Shown in pieces: positions 45,093 through 54,247 of a stretch of DNA of 64,000 nucleotides (position 1 is its first letter; each line of letters starts with the position of its first letter). The notes under the pieces are model-generated. The model had not been told where the DNA came from. It ran no database searches and was given only the letters and a program-made list of their open reading frames with translations. Both the position numbers and the translations under genes were made by a program. Source of the stretch: Bacillus sp. MRMR6 (GTDB lineage: Bacteria > Bacillota > Bacilli > Bacillales > Cytobacillaceae); assembly GCF_001940785.1 (NCBI RefSeq), contig NZ_MSLS01000026.1, forward strand, positions 308 through 64,307, given 5' to 3'.

Positions 45093-46535
45093 TTATAAAT
45101 TTAATACAATAATACGCTCTTCCGTCATTTCATCAATCGCGTATTTCGGTCCTTCTTTTCCATTACCACTATTCTTTACTCCCCCATAAGGCATATGATC
45201 CACTCGATAGGCCGAGGCATCATTTACAATTAGACCACCTACCTCAATTTCACGGGCAGCTTTCATTGCAAATTTTAGATTATTTGTGAAAAGACCAGCT
45301 TGCAAGCCATAATCGGAGTCATTTACTTTCGCAATGACCTCGTCGACTTCTTTATATGTCGCTACTGAAACCACTGGCCCAAATACCTCTTGTCGGCATA
45401 CTTTCATATCATCATTTACATTTGTTAGAATAGTAGGCTCAAATAGTGCGCCATTACGATTACCGCCTAATGCAATAACAGCACCCTGCTCAATGGATTC
45501 CTTTACCCAGCTTTCAACACGCTCGGCCTCACGAAGACGGATCATAGGGCCAATATCTGTTAATTCATCTAAAGGATTTCCGACGACAAGTTTTTCAGTA
45601 TTTTTCTTTAATAACGTGATAAATGGTTCAAAAATATCCTCATGAACGTATACACGTTGCACAGATATACAAACTTGGCCAGCATTATTGAAGCTTTTTT
45701 GAGCGATTAAAGATGCAGCTTGTTCTAAATTGGCATCATTGTGTACAATCGTTGCAGAGTTGTTTCCTAATTCCAATGCCACTTTACGTAAGCCAGCTTT
45801 TGAGCGAATATATTCCCCTACACGCGGACTTCCAGTAAAAGTGAACATATTTACATCCTTATTCGCTAAAAGCCATTCTCCAATTTTAGCTCCATCTCCT
45901 GTTAAAACCTGAAGACGACCTTTTGGAAGACCCGCTTCTTCCATTAAATCCGCTAACATTAAGGCACAAACGGGTGTTACCTCTGCAGGCTTTAGCACAA
46001 CACTATTCCCCGCCGCTAAGGCAGGTCCTATCTTATGACAAACTAGATTAACCGGTACATTAAATGGTGTAATAGCAGCAATCACTCCAACTGGTACACG
46101 AACCGTAAAGGCCATTCGGTTTTCAGAACCTGGTGCTGCCTCAACAGGAATTCCCTCTCCGTGGATACGCTTTGCTTCTTCCGCTGAAATGACTAAGGTT
46201 TGAGCAGCACGTTCGATTTCTCCTCGGGACTCGCGTATCGGTTTACCCACTTCTACAGCAAGTACTTGTGCAAATTCCTCGCGGCGTTCTAGTAATAACT
46301 GAGCGGCTTTCATTAATACCTCATAGCGGGCATACGGTGAAAACGTACTCTTTAGCGCTTTTTTTGCACCTTGGACGGCCGCATCTACATGTTCTTTTTC
46401 GGCAACAGAAATATATGCAGTGACTTCCTGCGTATATTTATTTAATACTTCCATCATTTCAACAGTTTGTTCCCCTTTTCCATTAATATATAAACCATAT
46501 TGTTTATTCGCAGTAATCGTTGACAATTTCCCCAC
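45093..46535 (-). CDS. sftD: Aldehyde dehydrogenase, probable sulfolactaldehyde dehydrogenase
   Basis: This 480-residue NAD(P)-dependent aldehyde dehydrogenase has the catalytic Cys in NNAGQVCISVQR (C289) and the general-base Glu in VALELGNNSATIV (E255). Its place beside a sulfoquinovose isomerase, sulfoquinovosidase and transaldolase makes oxidation of 3-sulfolactaldehyde to sulfolactate the likely reaction, as in the sulfo-TAL pathway of Bacillus. By sequence alone it could be a lactaldehyde or succinate-semialdehyde type enzyme. The gene lies 28 bp after a GntR regulator gene and before the AEC carrier gene. Confidence 0.85.
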   Translation of the reverse strand: MGKLSTITANKQYGLYINGKGEQTVEMMEVLNKYTQEVTAYISVAEKEHVDAAVQGAKKALKSTFSPYARYEVLMKAAQLLLERREEFAQVLAVEVGKPIRESRGEIERAAQTLVISAEEAKRIHGEGIPVEAAPGSENRMAFTVRVPVGVIAAITPFNVPVNLVCHKIGPALAAGNSVVLKPAEVTPVCALMLADLMEEAGLPKGRLQVLTGDGAKIGEWLLANKDVNMFTFTGSPRVGEYIRSKAGLRKVALELGNNSATIVHNDANLEQAASLIAQKSFNNAGQVCISVQRVYVHEDIFEPFITLLKKNTEKLVVGNPLDELTDIGPMIRLREAERVESWVKESIEQGAVIALGGNRNGALFEPTILTNVNDDMKVCRQEVFGPVVSVATYKEVDEVIAKVNDSDYGLQAGLFTNNLKFAMKAAREIEVGGLIVNDASAYRVDHMPYGGVKNSGNGKEGPKYAIDEMTEERIIVLNL

Positions 46536-46563
46536 TCCTTAAGGTTCTTTTTATGTTATTTAT

Positions 46564-47295
46564 TTATCTAAAAAGCTCAATTTGATATTGGTATTTTTCA
46601 CTACAGAATTTTGTAGTTGTAAATTCTATTGGTCTCTCTTCATTGCCATAACTGATTCTTTCCATTACTAACAACGCCTGCCCGCCTCTGATTCCAAGTA
46701 AATCGGCCTCTAATATCGTTGCATTGATAGAAGTAATCTTCTCATTTGCATGTTTTAGGGTAATGTTGTTTTTCTCCAATATTTCATAAAACGTTGCGCG
46801 ATTTAAATCCTGATGAATCAGCATTTTTCCAATATCATCAGGCCAACACGAGCGCTCAATCGCAATGGGTGTCTGATCAGCAAAACGCAGACGTTCAATG
46901 ACCACTATTTCTTCTTCCATTGGCACCTTAAGCATAGACTTTTCATAATGTAAATCGCTGCACGTCTTCACTACTAGTAATTTAGAGGCTGGAACCATCC
47001 CTATTTCCATTACCTCTTCAGCAAATCCTTTTAACTTCCCTAAACTTCCGATAAATAACTGGGGTTTTACAATGGTCCCTTTCCCCTGCTTTTTCTCTAG
47101 GATTCCTTCCTGAACCAGTATAGAGATCGCTTGTCGTATGGTTGTTCGGCTTACATTGAACTCTGCCATCAATTCATTTTCGGTCGGAATCATGGTATTT
47201 GGGATCCATTCCTTTTCTTGAATCCGTTTGATAATCGTATCTTTCACTTGTACATAGAGAGAGATACTTTTGTCAGGCTCGAAACTGCTTCCCAC
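46564..47295 (-). CDS. GntR/HutC-family regulator (paralog 1 of the sulfoquinovose island)
   Basis: This 243-residue regulator has a winged helix (IPTENELMAEFNVSRTTIRQ) and a UTRA ligand domain (VIERLRFADQTPIAIERSCW). It starts at GTG 47295 after AAGGGAG. It is roughly two-thirds identical to the regulator at 49336-50064, so one arose by duplication. It sits between the isomerase and dehydrogenase genes and probably controls the island through the AAAGATA-N2-TATCTTT sites. The effector is likely sulfoquinovose or a derivative (inference). Confidence 0.88.
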   Translation of the reverse strand: MGSSFEPDKSISLYVQVKDTIIKRIQEKEWIPNTMIPTENELMAEFNVSRTTIRQAISILVQEGILEKKQGKGTIVKPQLFIGSLGKLKGFAEEVMEIGMVPASKLLVVKTCSDLHYEKSMLKVPMEEEIVVIERLRFADQTPIAIERSCWPDDIGKMLIHQDLNRATFYEILEKNNITLKHANEKITSINATILEADLLGIRGGQALLVMERISYGNEERPIEFTTTKFCSEKYQYQIELFR

Positions 47296-47357
47296 TTATT
47301 CAAACTCCCTTCAGCACGAATGACTCCAGCCATTATGGAAGTAACACGTCTTCCTTT

Positions 47358-48698
47358 TTAAACAAAAACATTCGTTTCTAAATTTAGCAGACGTCCTAAT
47401 TCAATTAGTTGTTTAGTTACATCACCATATACTAAAGCAAAGTGAGGCTCATAGCCGGCATTCATTAGATCATAAAGTGTACTTGTCACATCGGTTGTTA
47501 AGGCTACTTCTACTGAGGTACCACTAAAAGGTTGTTCCACATCAAGTGCATTCCCTTTCATGACAAGAAGCCGATATCCGTCAGGTGTATGACTAACTCG
47601 GAAAATGGTCACTTCCCCCGCCTTTAAACCGAAATCCATCGCTAATCCCATCTTACGGTTTGGATGTAAACCAGCCTTCGCTCCTGTTGATGGGTGGGCA
47701 AGTGAGTACGCTCCAGCTCCGCAATGCCAAAAAACAACTGAGTTTTTTTCCTCATTTACATGGACCAAGTCACCTAAATAGGGTGCACTGCCTCCCGTTA
47801 ACTCCCGTAAAATATACATAGAAACAGATCCGTGTATATCTGATTCACAAGAAGAAACCATTCCATCCTCGGTGAACTGTGACAGTACCGAACATGGTGC
47901 TGCACCTAAATCATTGAAAAAGTCCGGCCAACATCTCATGGCGATGGATTTAATCTCTTCCTCTTTGATCTGTTTTTTTATGTAAGTTGAGAACTGGGCG
48001 AATTTTTTGACTGTTTCATCCTCACGATTCAAACCAATTACTTGTTGTTCTGCCCGATCAACTTCACCAATCCATTCTTCTTCAGGAAGCTCTATACATT
48101 TTCTAAAAGCCTCTTGCAAATCCATCTTATGAAGAGTGACACCCAGTGCTTCTTTTAGTTCGCCCTCGTTTGCGTCAGAGAAAAAGAAGCCAGGCGGATA
48201 TTCTCCAACAACTCCAATCTTCAATTGATTTAAAGATTTCAGAACACGCATGACATCGAATTTCTCGAGTAATTCTTTTTGTAACTTTTCTTCATCCGGA
48301 TTTCCAAATACAAATGCAAATGGATGCTGGTGATTGCGCAGTACATTACTTGTGCTATTTCCACCCGTCAACGAGTTAAGTCGTAAACGACCGCCTACAC
48401 TTGGTTCACGAACGGACCATACAATCACTGGTTCCTTAAAATACTCAAGGGTCTTCACCATGAACTCCCCATCTGCAAAGGTCACACTTTGATAGAGAAT
48501 GGTATTGATTTCAGTGGAAGCTGCTGTTTGTAAAAATTGTTCGAGTTCTTCTACTGAAGTGAGGATTTCAGTGGGCGCTACAATCGTATGACCACTTTCT
48601 TGAAGCCATTTCATACTTTGACTGCGGTACGTTTCTGCTGCTTCAAGATCAAATGTTTTTCTTCCGATTGGAAGGTATAAAATTACTGAATTGGTCAT
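47358..48698 (-). CDS. sftI: Sulfoquinovose isomerase (SftI type, L-fucose isomerase fold)
   Basis: This protein of about 446 residues has the general build of L-fucose/arabinose isomerase family proteins (N-terminal Rossmann-like part; MRCWPDFFNDLGAAPCSVLS and FWHCGAGAYSLAHP in the metal-binding region). In the sulfo-TAL pathway a fucose-isomerase-like enzyme converts sulfoquinovose to 6-deoxy-6-sulfofructose. The gene is flanked by the other pathway genes, which gives the assignment. AAAGGAG lies nine bases before the ATG; an adjacent GTG (48701) is possible. It is expressed from the promoter at 48851-48879. Confidence 0.82.
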   Translation of the reverse strand: MTNSVILYLPIGRKTFDLEAAETYRSQSMKWLQESGHTIVAPTEILTSVEELEQFLQTAASTEINTILYQSVTFADGEFMVKTLEYFKEPVIVWSVREPSVGGRLRLNSLTGGNSTSNVLRNHQHPFAFVFGNPDEEKLQKELLEKFDVMRVLKSLNQLKIGVVGEYPPGFFFSDANEGELKEALGVTLHKMDLQEAFRKCIELPEEEWIGEVDRAEQQVIGLNREDETVKKFAQFSTYIKKQIKEEEIKSIAMRCWPDFFNDLGAAPCSVLSQFTEDGMVSSCESDIHGSVSMYILRELTGGSAPYLGDLVHVNEEKNSVVFWHCGAGAYSLAHPSTGAKAGLHPNRKMGLAMDFGLKAGEVTIFRVSHTPDGYRLLVMKGNALDVEQPFSGTSVEVALTTDVTSTLYDLMNAGYEPHFALVYGDVTKQLIELGRLLNLETNVFV

Positions 48699-48808
48699 CA
48701 CATAATTCTCCTTTTAGGCTTTTTCCCATTAACGGTATTCGTAATTATAACAATAAATTCATCATTACCTTTTACTGCAAAAAAATATATCTTTTAAACC
48801 TTTTCCGA

Positions 48809-48879
48809 AAAGATAGTTATCTTTGTTGAAAAGTAGGTATCTTTAATACTATAATATGAAAACGTCTACAGCTTTTCAA
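48809..48879 (-). promoter_or_regulatory. Promoter, cre-like site and GntR operator of sftI
   Basis: On the minus strand TTGAAA (48874-48879), 17 bp, TATTAT (48851-48856). The spacer carries a cre-like ATGAAAACGTCTACAG on the plus strand (48856-48871, 14 of 16 to consensus). Downstream of the start lie a half-site TATCTTT (48838-48844) and the perfect palindrome AAAGATAGTTATCTTT (48809-48824). Confidence 0.7.
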
Positions 48880-48910
48880 GTACTTTTTCAAAATATTCTT
48901 CAATTTTATT

Positions 48911-49270
48911 TTGACTGGATTTATGAAGACGTTACCGGCAGAGCTTCTGGAGGCAGCAAAAATAGATGGGGCGAATGAATGGAAAACCTATTCGCGAATC
49001 GTGATTCCTTTGTCACTTCCTTCCATTGCAACTGTGACTATTTTTGCATTTGTGATTGTATGGAATGACTTGCTTCATCCCTTATTACTGTTAAAATCTG
49101 CAGAAGTCAAAACACTGCCGATTGCACTTCTTAGTTTTCAGGGACAATACTTAACAAATTACCCGATGATCTTTTCTGGTGTAATTATTGCTTCTGTTCC
49201 TATGATTTGTGCTTATGTATTCCTGCAAAGATACTTTATTGCGGGAATGACTGCCGGTTCAATTAAGTGA
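48911..49270 (+). pseudogene. Truncated MalG-type sugar ABC permease (C-terminal remnant)
   Basis: About 119 codons encode only the C-terminal half of a carbohydrate ABC permease, including the EAA loop LPAELLEAAKIDGANEWKTY followed by SRIVIPLSLPS, and the closing QRYFIAGMTAGSIK typical of MalG/UgpE proteins. The N-terminal helices, partner permease, binding protein and ATPase are missing, and no ribosome site precedes it. It lies on the opposite strand to the island, between the isomerase gene and the second GntR gene. It shows that a sugar ABC transporter once occupied this place. Confidence 0.85.
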
Positions 49271-49308
49271 AAATTACATCATTACGTTACAATGAAATAG
49301 GGATAGAA

Positions 49309-49337
49309 AAGGACAATGATCTTGATCATTGCCCTTT
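49309..49337. terminator. Bidirectional hairpin between the permease remnant and the second GntR gene
   Basis: AAGGACAATGATC and GATCATTGCCCTT pair with one mismatch around TT, with an A-run on one side and a T-run on the other. It serves converging genes and touches the stop codon of the GntR gene. Confidence 0.75.
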
Positions 49338-50064
49338 ACCTCGTAAGTTCAATATTATAATGGTATTTATCACTACGATATTTTGTTGTAGAAAATTCAA
49401 TTGGTCTATCATCGAGTCCGAAGCTTAATCTTTCCGTCTCGAGCATCGCTTCCCCGCCTCGTATTCCTAACAGGTCAGCCTCATAAATAGTCGCATTAAT
49501 GGCAGAAATCCTCTCTTGTGCACGTTTTAAGATAATTTCATTATTTTCTAATATTTCGTAGAACTTTGCACTGTCTAAATCCTGATGAACGAAAATCTTT
49601 CCAATATGAGCCGGCCAGCATGTTCGCTCAATGGCGATGGGCACCTGATCGGCAAAACGAATTCGCTCAATTACTAGAATTTCCTCATCTTCCGAGATAT
49701 TGAGCATAGATTTCTCATGATACAGATCATTTTTAAACTCTACTCGCAATAATTTCGAATTAGGCGTCAGCCCTTTTTCCGTTACCTCTTCCGCAAATCC
49801 TTTTAGTCGCCCGTTCCCGGTTAGTTGTTGTGACTTTACAATGGTTCCTTTTCCTTGCTTTTTCTCTATTAGACCATCTTGTACGAGCATTAAGATAGCC
49901 TGACGCAGGGTGGTTCGACTAACATTAAATTCTTCCATTAACTCTTGTTCTGTAGGAATCAATGTATTAGGAGCCCATACTTTTTCTTGAATTCTTTTTA
50001 TAAGAATATCTTTTACTTGGAGGTATAAAGCAATATTCTTATTAGGATCTACCTTACTTTCCAA
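49336..50064 (-). CDS. GntR/HutC-family regulator (paralog 2 of the sulfoquinovose island)
   Basis: This 242-residue regulator has the same build as paralog 1: a winged helix (IPTEQELMEEFNVSRTTLRQ) and a UTRA domain (VIERIRFADQVPIAIERTCW). GGAG precedes the ATG. A TATCTTT-N8-AAAGAT-type site near 50164-50183 in its upstream region suggests auto- or cross-regulation with paralog 1. It lies next to the sulfoquinovosidase gene. Confidence 0.88.
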   Translation of the reverse strand: MESKVDPNKNIALYLQVKDILIKRIQEKVWAPNTLIPTEQELMEEFNVSRTTLRQAILMLVQDGLIEKKQGKGTIVKSQQLTGNGRLKGFAEEVTEKGLTPNSKLLRVEFKNDLYHEKSMLNISEDEEILVIERIRFADQVPIAIERTCWPAHIGKIFVHQDLDSAKFYEILENNEIILKRAQERISAINATIYEADLLGIRGGEAMLETERLSFGLDDRPIEFSTTKYRSDKYHYNIELTR

Positions 50065-50219
50065 TTTAAAATCTCCTTTCTATAGGGTTTTACGTTCCAA
50101 AATTTATTTTCTATTTCAGCTATTATAGCACACACTTATCATTACTATTATAACTTACATCACTATCTTTCGATTATAAAGATGCCTGGACTGAATTGAA
50201 AACTTTAAAAGAATGGTTT

Positions 50220-50254
50220 AAAAAAGGCTGTTGATCGATCTCAACAACCTTTAA
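50220..50254 (-). terminator. Terminator of the sulfoquinovosidase gene
   Basis: AAAGGCTGTTGA and TCAACAACCTTT pair with one mismatch around TCGATC. The minus strand continues TTTAAACC after the stem. It lies just past the GH31 stop. Confidence 0.75.
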
Positions 50255-50267
50255 AAAATGAATTAAG

Positions 50268-52307
50268 TTAAATGTTTGATAATTGAATAAAAGTCTCTTT
50301 CCACTCAGATTTCTTACGGTAAAATACCGGTGGTTTTCCAATGGGTGCTTCGACGGTAACAAGGCCGCCATTGTACGCTTGACCACTCCAAAGGTGAACC
50401 CATTCATCTTCAGGTAAATACACTTCCCATTCTTTTTGACCCTCTTGATACACAGGAGCCACAAGTAGGTCTTTGCCATATAAATATTGATACTGGATGT
50501 CGTACGCATTTTCATCCTGTTCATAGTGCATAAATAAAGGACGTTGAACAGGAATGCCATGTTCAGCATTTTCCTTCACGAGTGACTTTGTGTAAGGGGA
50601 AAGTGTAACATAAAGCTCCGTCATTCTTGCTAAGTGTTCTAAAGACTCATCATCATCATCATATTGGAAGCAATCATCTGGACGATTTCCTTCGTGGGTT
50701 CTCATCACTGGCGTAAATGCCCCCATCTCAGCCCATCTCATAAGCAATTCCTTGGAACGCTTATTACCATGTAAGCTTGTATAACCTCCGATATCACTGT
50801 GATGCAATCCACAGCCTATCATCCCTGAAGATAATGCAGCAGGAATGACTGATGCTAAACCATCATCTAATGTCCAATCCACACTCTGATCTCCACCCCA
50901 GAGAAGCGTGCAATATTTTTGCACTCCTGTATATCCTGCACGCATGAAATAAACCACTTCACCTAATTTGTTTGATTCAGAAACAGCTTCATAATTGATC
51001 TTTGCCCACATTGTAGGCCATGCATTATGCATCATTTTTGCATCGACACCATTATGGAGAACAACATCAGTTGGCAAGTATTCACCGAAATCCGCCATCC
51101 ATCCATCTATTCCAAAGTCAATCATATTATCTTTAATGACCTTTTTATACCACTCACAAGCTAAAGGATTGGTAAAATCAACGACCCCGCAATAAAACTC
51201 ACCAAAATCAACCAGATACGTTTCACCTTCTGTTGTTAGAGCTAAATATCCATTTTCATTTGCATATTTATATAAATCTCCCTCTACTGCCACATAAGGA
51301 TTGATATATCCTAAAAAACGAATGCCTTTTTCTTTCCACTCTAGTATTTTCTTATCAAGACTTGGATACTCATTAGGGTTCCAGCGCCAGTTCCACATTA
51401 AACGTTTTCCAAATGATGTGATACGCTTTCCCTGCCAATCTTGACACCAAACACCGCCAACCTTAACTCCTTTCGCAAGAGCCTTCTCCAACTTCGCTTC
51501 TACTACTTCTGTTCCACCTTGAATCCCTAACCAAATGCCATTATAGGTCCACTCAGGTAATTCTGGCTGACGCCCAAATCGCGCAGTGATTTTCTCTACT
51601 AAACTAATAAAGGTAGAGGCACCTTCAAAAATAATTTCTTTCGGAACTTCCCAAACTTGAAGTTCATGAAAATCAGATTTTCTGAAATCAAAGTCAGCGT
51701 AGGCTGTTGTTTCAACGTGGCAATAATACTTGTTGCTTGATACAAAGGTCGGTTGAGGGAAATTAGTATTATAATAATCTCCGCCAGCATTATCTTTCAC
51801 ATCAGCTTGCCATGTTACATATGTTTGTTTGTTTCGGCCAACACCAGGCTCTGAGGTCCAAAGAGGAAAATTCTTTCCTCTCATATTAAAATAAGACAAC
51901 TGTTCTCCGCACCCATATACTTTTTCTTCTTTATCCGCTTCGATTCGAAACCAGAATCTATTTATTTTTTCTCCCGATTCAACAACCTGTAACCTTGCTT
52001 GGCCATTCTCTAGTTTTAATGAAAATGTTAATGCTGGGATAGCACCTTCATACTTACTCAAGGAGATAAAAATGGTTCCGTCCTCATTTACTAAGGTTTT
52101 AACATAACGAAGAGCTGTTCTCTCAATCACATAATCGCGAATATCAAAATTACCTCGGTACATGTCAATTTCTTCTTCTCCGTAACCTATATAGACAAAT
52201 GGCTTTGTAGAAGAATGCTTTAACAATGTCTCACCATTCCATGTTAATTCGAACCCATCTGTAAATAATTCTATTGCCATTCCTGTATTCGTTTTAGTAT
52301 TGCTCAT
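50268..52307 (-). CDS. sftG: Sulfoquinovosidase, glycoside hydrolase family 31
   Basis: This 679-residue cytoplasmic GH31 enzyme releases sulfoquinovose from its glycosides. The nucleophile Asp is D406 in DGWMADFGEY and the acid/base is D473 in WGGDQSVDW. Residues that recognise the sulfonate in E. coli YihQ (Q288, R301, W304, Y508, with catalytic D405 and D472) are matched here by Q289, R302, W305 and Y509, all at a constant offset of one. This marks it as a sulfoquinovosidase and not a general alpha-glucosidase. The ATG at 52307 follows AAAGAGGTAGACAAGC. It lies between the symporter gene and the second GntR gene. Confidence 0.93.
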   Translation of the reverse strand: MSNTKTNTGMAIELFTDGFELTWNGETLLKHSSTKPFVYIGYGEEEIDMYRGNFDIRDYVIERTALRYVKTLVNEDGTIFISLSKYEGAIPALTFSLKLENGQARLQVVESGEKINRFWFRIEADKEEKVYGCGEQLSYFNMRGKNFPLWTSEPGVGRNKQTYVTWQADVKDNAGGDYYNTNFPQPTFVSSNKYYCHVETTAYADFDFRKSDFHELQVWEVPKEIIFEGASTFISLVEKITARFGRQPELPEWTYNGIWLGIQGGTEVVEAKLEKALAKGVKVGGVWCQDWQGKRITSFGKRLMWNWRWNPNEYPSLDKKILEWKEKGIRFLGYINPYVAVEGDLYKYANENGYLALTTEGETYLVDFGEFYCGVVDFTNPLACEWYKKVIKDNMIDFGIDGWMADFGEYLPTDVVLHNGVDAKMMHNAWPTMWAKINYEAVSESNKLGEVVYFMRAGYTGVQKYCTLLWGGDQSVDWTLDDGLASVIPAALSSGMIGCGLHHSDIGGYTSLHGNKRSKELLMRWAEMGAFTPVMRTHEGNRPDDCFQYDDDDESLEHLARMTELYVTLSPYTKSLVKENAEHGIPVQRPLFMHYEQDENAYDIQYQYLYGKDLLVAPVYQEGQKEWEVYLPEDEWVHLWSGQAYNGGLVTVEAPIGKPPVFYRKKSEWKETFIQLSNI

Positions 52308-52336
52308 GCTTGTCTACCTCTTTCTCGCTAATAACC

Positions 52337-52375
52337 AAGTACAGAACGACCGTTGACAGCGATCGTTCTGTACTT
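52337..52375. terminator. Long hairpin between the symporter and GH31 genes
   Basis: AAGTACAGAACGACCG and CGATCGTTCTGTACTT form a 16-bp stem with one mismatch around TTGACAG. The T-run is weak on the minus strand (GGTTATT), so it may attenuate rather than stop transcription into the GH31 gene. Confidence 0.6.
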
Positions 52376-52377
52376 TA

Positions 52378-54159
52378 TTAAGCTAGTTTTTTATGCTTCT
52401 TAGCAATTTCTTTATTCTGCTGCTTTTCTAAGTAACGAGCATATTTTATATTCCAGCTATTTATAGAAAAATAACCTAATATAACCGCAATTACTGTAAC
52501 AGCTATCATTGCTGGCCAAAACATTGGGGAAACTAATGAAGTTCCATATGCCAGACCAATTGGTGAGAATACAATATACGTCATCACAATAAGTGTTAAT
52601 AGAGTGACTGTAACAAGTAAGGAATATTTCCAAGGCTGAAGACTTACTTGAGCATTTGACTTGAAAATATACGGTACTTTCATTGGTCTCTTTTTTCCAA
52701 TAACCATCATTATTGCTACTTCAATACAGAATAAAATGGCGTAAATATAAATGAAGTTAATCGTGACTTGAACACCAAATAATTGGTTTAATCCCCAAAC
52801 TAGCATATAATAGGTAATCACGTGGAACCCAATCACTACCTTTGCAGCAAGGGCTGGAATACGCTTTGAAAGCAAACCTACTAGTACGATTGTAATAATC
52901 GGAATGTTGAAAAACCCTGTAAAACGACGTATTAAATCCCATAAACCATCTGGTGCATTCATTAACATTGGTGATATGAAGAAGGAAACCAATGCAATAA
53001 TTGTACCAAAAATTTTACTAATACGAATTAATTCTTGGTCCGAAGCATTCTTTTTCAAAGGTTTATAAATATCAAGTGCAAACATCGTTGCAGCTGAGTT
53101 TAGCAATGAGTTAAAAGAGCTTAAAACTGCTCCAAGTAATACTGCTAAAAAGAAACCAGACATATACAAAGGTAAAACCTTTGCAACAAGTGCTGGGTAG
53201 GCTAAGTCAACCGGCTCCATTCCTTCTCCATATAACTGGAATGCAATCAAACCAGGAACCATCATAAAAAGCGGAATAGCAAGTTTAAAGAAGCCAGAAT
53301 AAAGCACCCCTTTTTGTCCCTCTGCTAGATTCGCTGCACCTAGTGTACGTTGAATTACATATTGATTGGTTCCCCAGTAGAAGAGATTGGCTAATATCAT
53401 CCCTGTGAAAATTGTTCCAAATGGGACAGAATCTGTACTCGAACCGATCGCATTCAACTTTTCAGGATTTGCTGTAACTACTTTTTGCACACCTTCCGCA
53501 AAACTTCCGTCACCTAGTGTAATGAATCCTAACACTGGAACAAGGACACCTATAATTAATAGTCCAATACCATTTATAGTGTCTGAGATGGCAACTGCTT
53601 TTAAACCACCAAAGATGGCATAAATAGCTCCGATTATTCCGACTACCCAAACAATCAGCCAAATCGATTCTGCATAAGAAATGTTTAACATGGCTGGTAC
53701 ATCAAATAATTTTAAAATGGCTAACGCTCCAGAGTATAGAACAGAAGGAATGGTAACTAAAATATATCCCAACATGAAAAGTAAAACCGAAAGACGTCGG
53801 ACTCCTTCATCATAACGGGAACTTAAAAACCCTGGTAAGGTTGTAAAGGCACCGCCCAAATATTTTGGAAGTAAGTAGAGTGCCATTATGACAACGGCAA
53901 AACCTGCGGTGACTTCCCATGCCATATTTGATAAATTGGCCCGGTATGCCTGACCATTAAGACCAATTAATTGTTCAGCTGATAAATTTGTTAACAATAA
54001 AGAACCGGCAATAAAGGTCCCCGTTAAACCACGACCCGCTAAAAAGTATCCGGCGGAATCGCTTACATCACCTTTAGACTTTAAATAGGAAATCCATCCC
54101 ACTAAACCCATAAAAAATGCACAAGATAATAGCGTAAACCAAAGGTTTGTCATCTCCAT
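52378..54159 (-). CDS. SSS-family solute:sodium symporter, probable sulfoquinovose or glycoside importer
   Basis: This protein of about 593 residues has 12-14 hydrophobic helices and SSS family motifs such as SAGYFLAGRGLTGTFIAGSL, LTNLSAEQLIGLNGQAY and GAVLSSFNSLLNSAATMFALDIY. The start MEMTNLWF at 54159 is chosen because AAGGGG lies nine bases upstream, inside a longer frame beginning at 54180. Placed between the transaldolase-side genes and the sulfoquinovosidase gene, it is the best candidate for import of sulfoquinovose or its glycoside (inference). SGLT-type sugar symporters are the closest functional group. Confidence 0.88.
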   Translation of the reverse strand: MEMTNLWFTLLSCAFFMGLVGWISYLKSKGDVSDSAGYFLAGRGLTGTFIAGSLLLTNLSAEQLIGLNGQAYRANLSNMAWEVTAGFAVVIMALYLLPKYLGGAFTTLPGFLSSRYDEGVRRLSVLLFMLGYILVTIPSVLYSGALAILKLFDVPAMLNISYAESIWLIVWVVGIIGAIYAIFGGLKAVAISDTINGIGLLIIGVLVPVLGFITLGDGSFAEGVQKVVTANPEKLNAIGSSTDSVPFGTIFTGMILANLFYWGTNQYVIQRTLGAANLAEGQKGVLYSGFFKLAIPLFMMVPGLIAFQLYGEGMEPVDLAYPALVAKVLPLYMSGFFLAVLLGAVLSSFNSLLNSAATMFALDIYKPLKKNASDQELIRISKIFGTIIALVSFFISPMLMNAPDGLWDLIRRFTGFFNIPIITIVLVGLLSKRIPALAAKVVIGFHVITYYMLVWGLNQLFGVQVTINFIYIYAILFCIEVAIMMVIGKKRPMKVPYIFKSNAQVSLQPWKYSLLVTVTLLTLIVMTYIVFSPIGLAYGTSLVSPMFWPAMIAVTVIAVILGYFSINSWNIKYARYLEKQQNKEIAKKHKKLA

Positions 54160-54247
54160 AAATACATACCCCTTATTCATATTACTGCTGTATTTTAATA
54201 GTAGAAATTATTACAATCCCCGTCAAATCTATTTTTCTTCTAACAAA

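Noticed and set aside
48911-49270. Functional ABC permease gene
   Set aside because: Only the C-terminal half is present, with no ribosome site, partner permease, binding protein or ATPase nearby.
50174-50569. A 131-codon frame on the minus strand
   Set aside because: It overlaps the C-terminal part of the sulfoquinovosidase in another frame and runs through its terminator.
50268-52307. Ordinary alpha-glucosidase or alpha-xylosidase (GH31)
   Set aside because: Sulfonate-binding residues Q289, R302, W305 and Y509 match E. coli YihQ at a fixed offset, and neighbours are sulfoquinovose genes.
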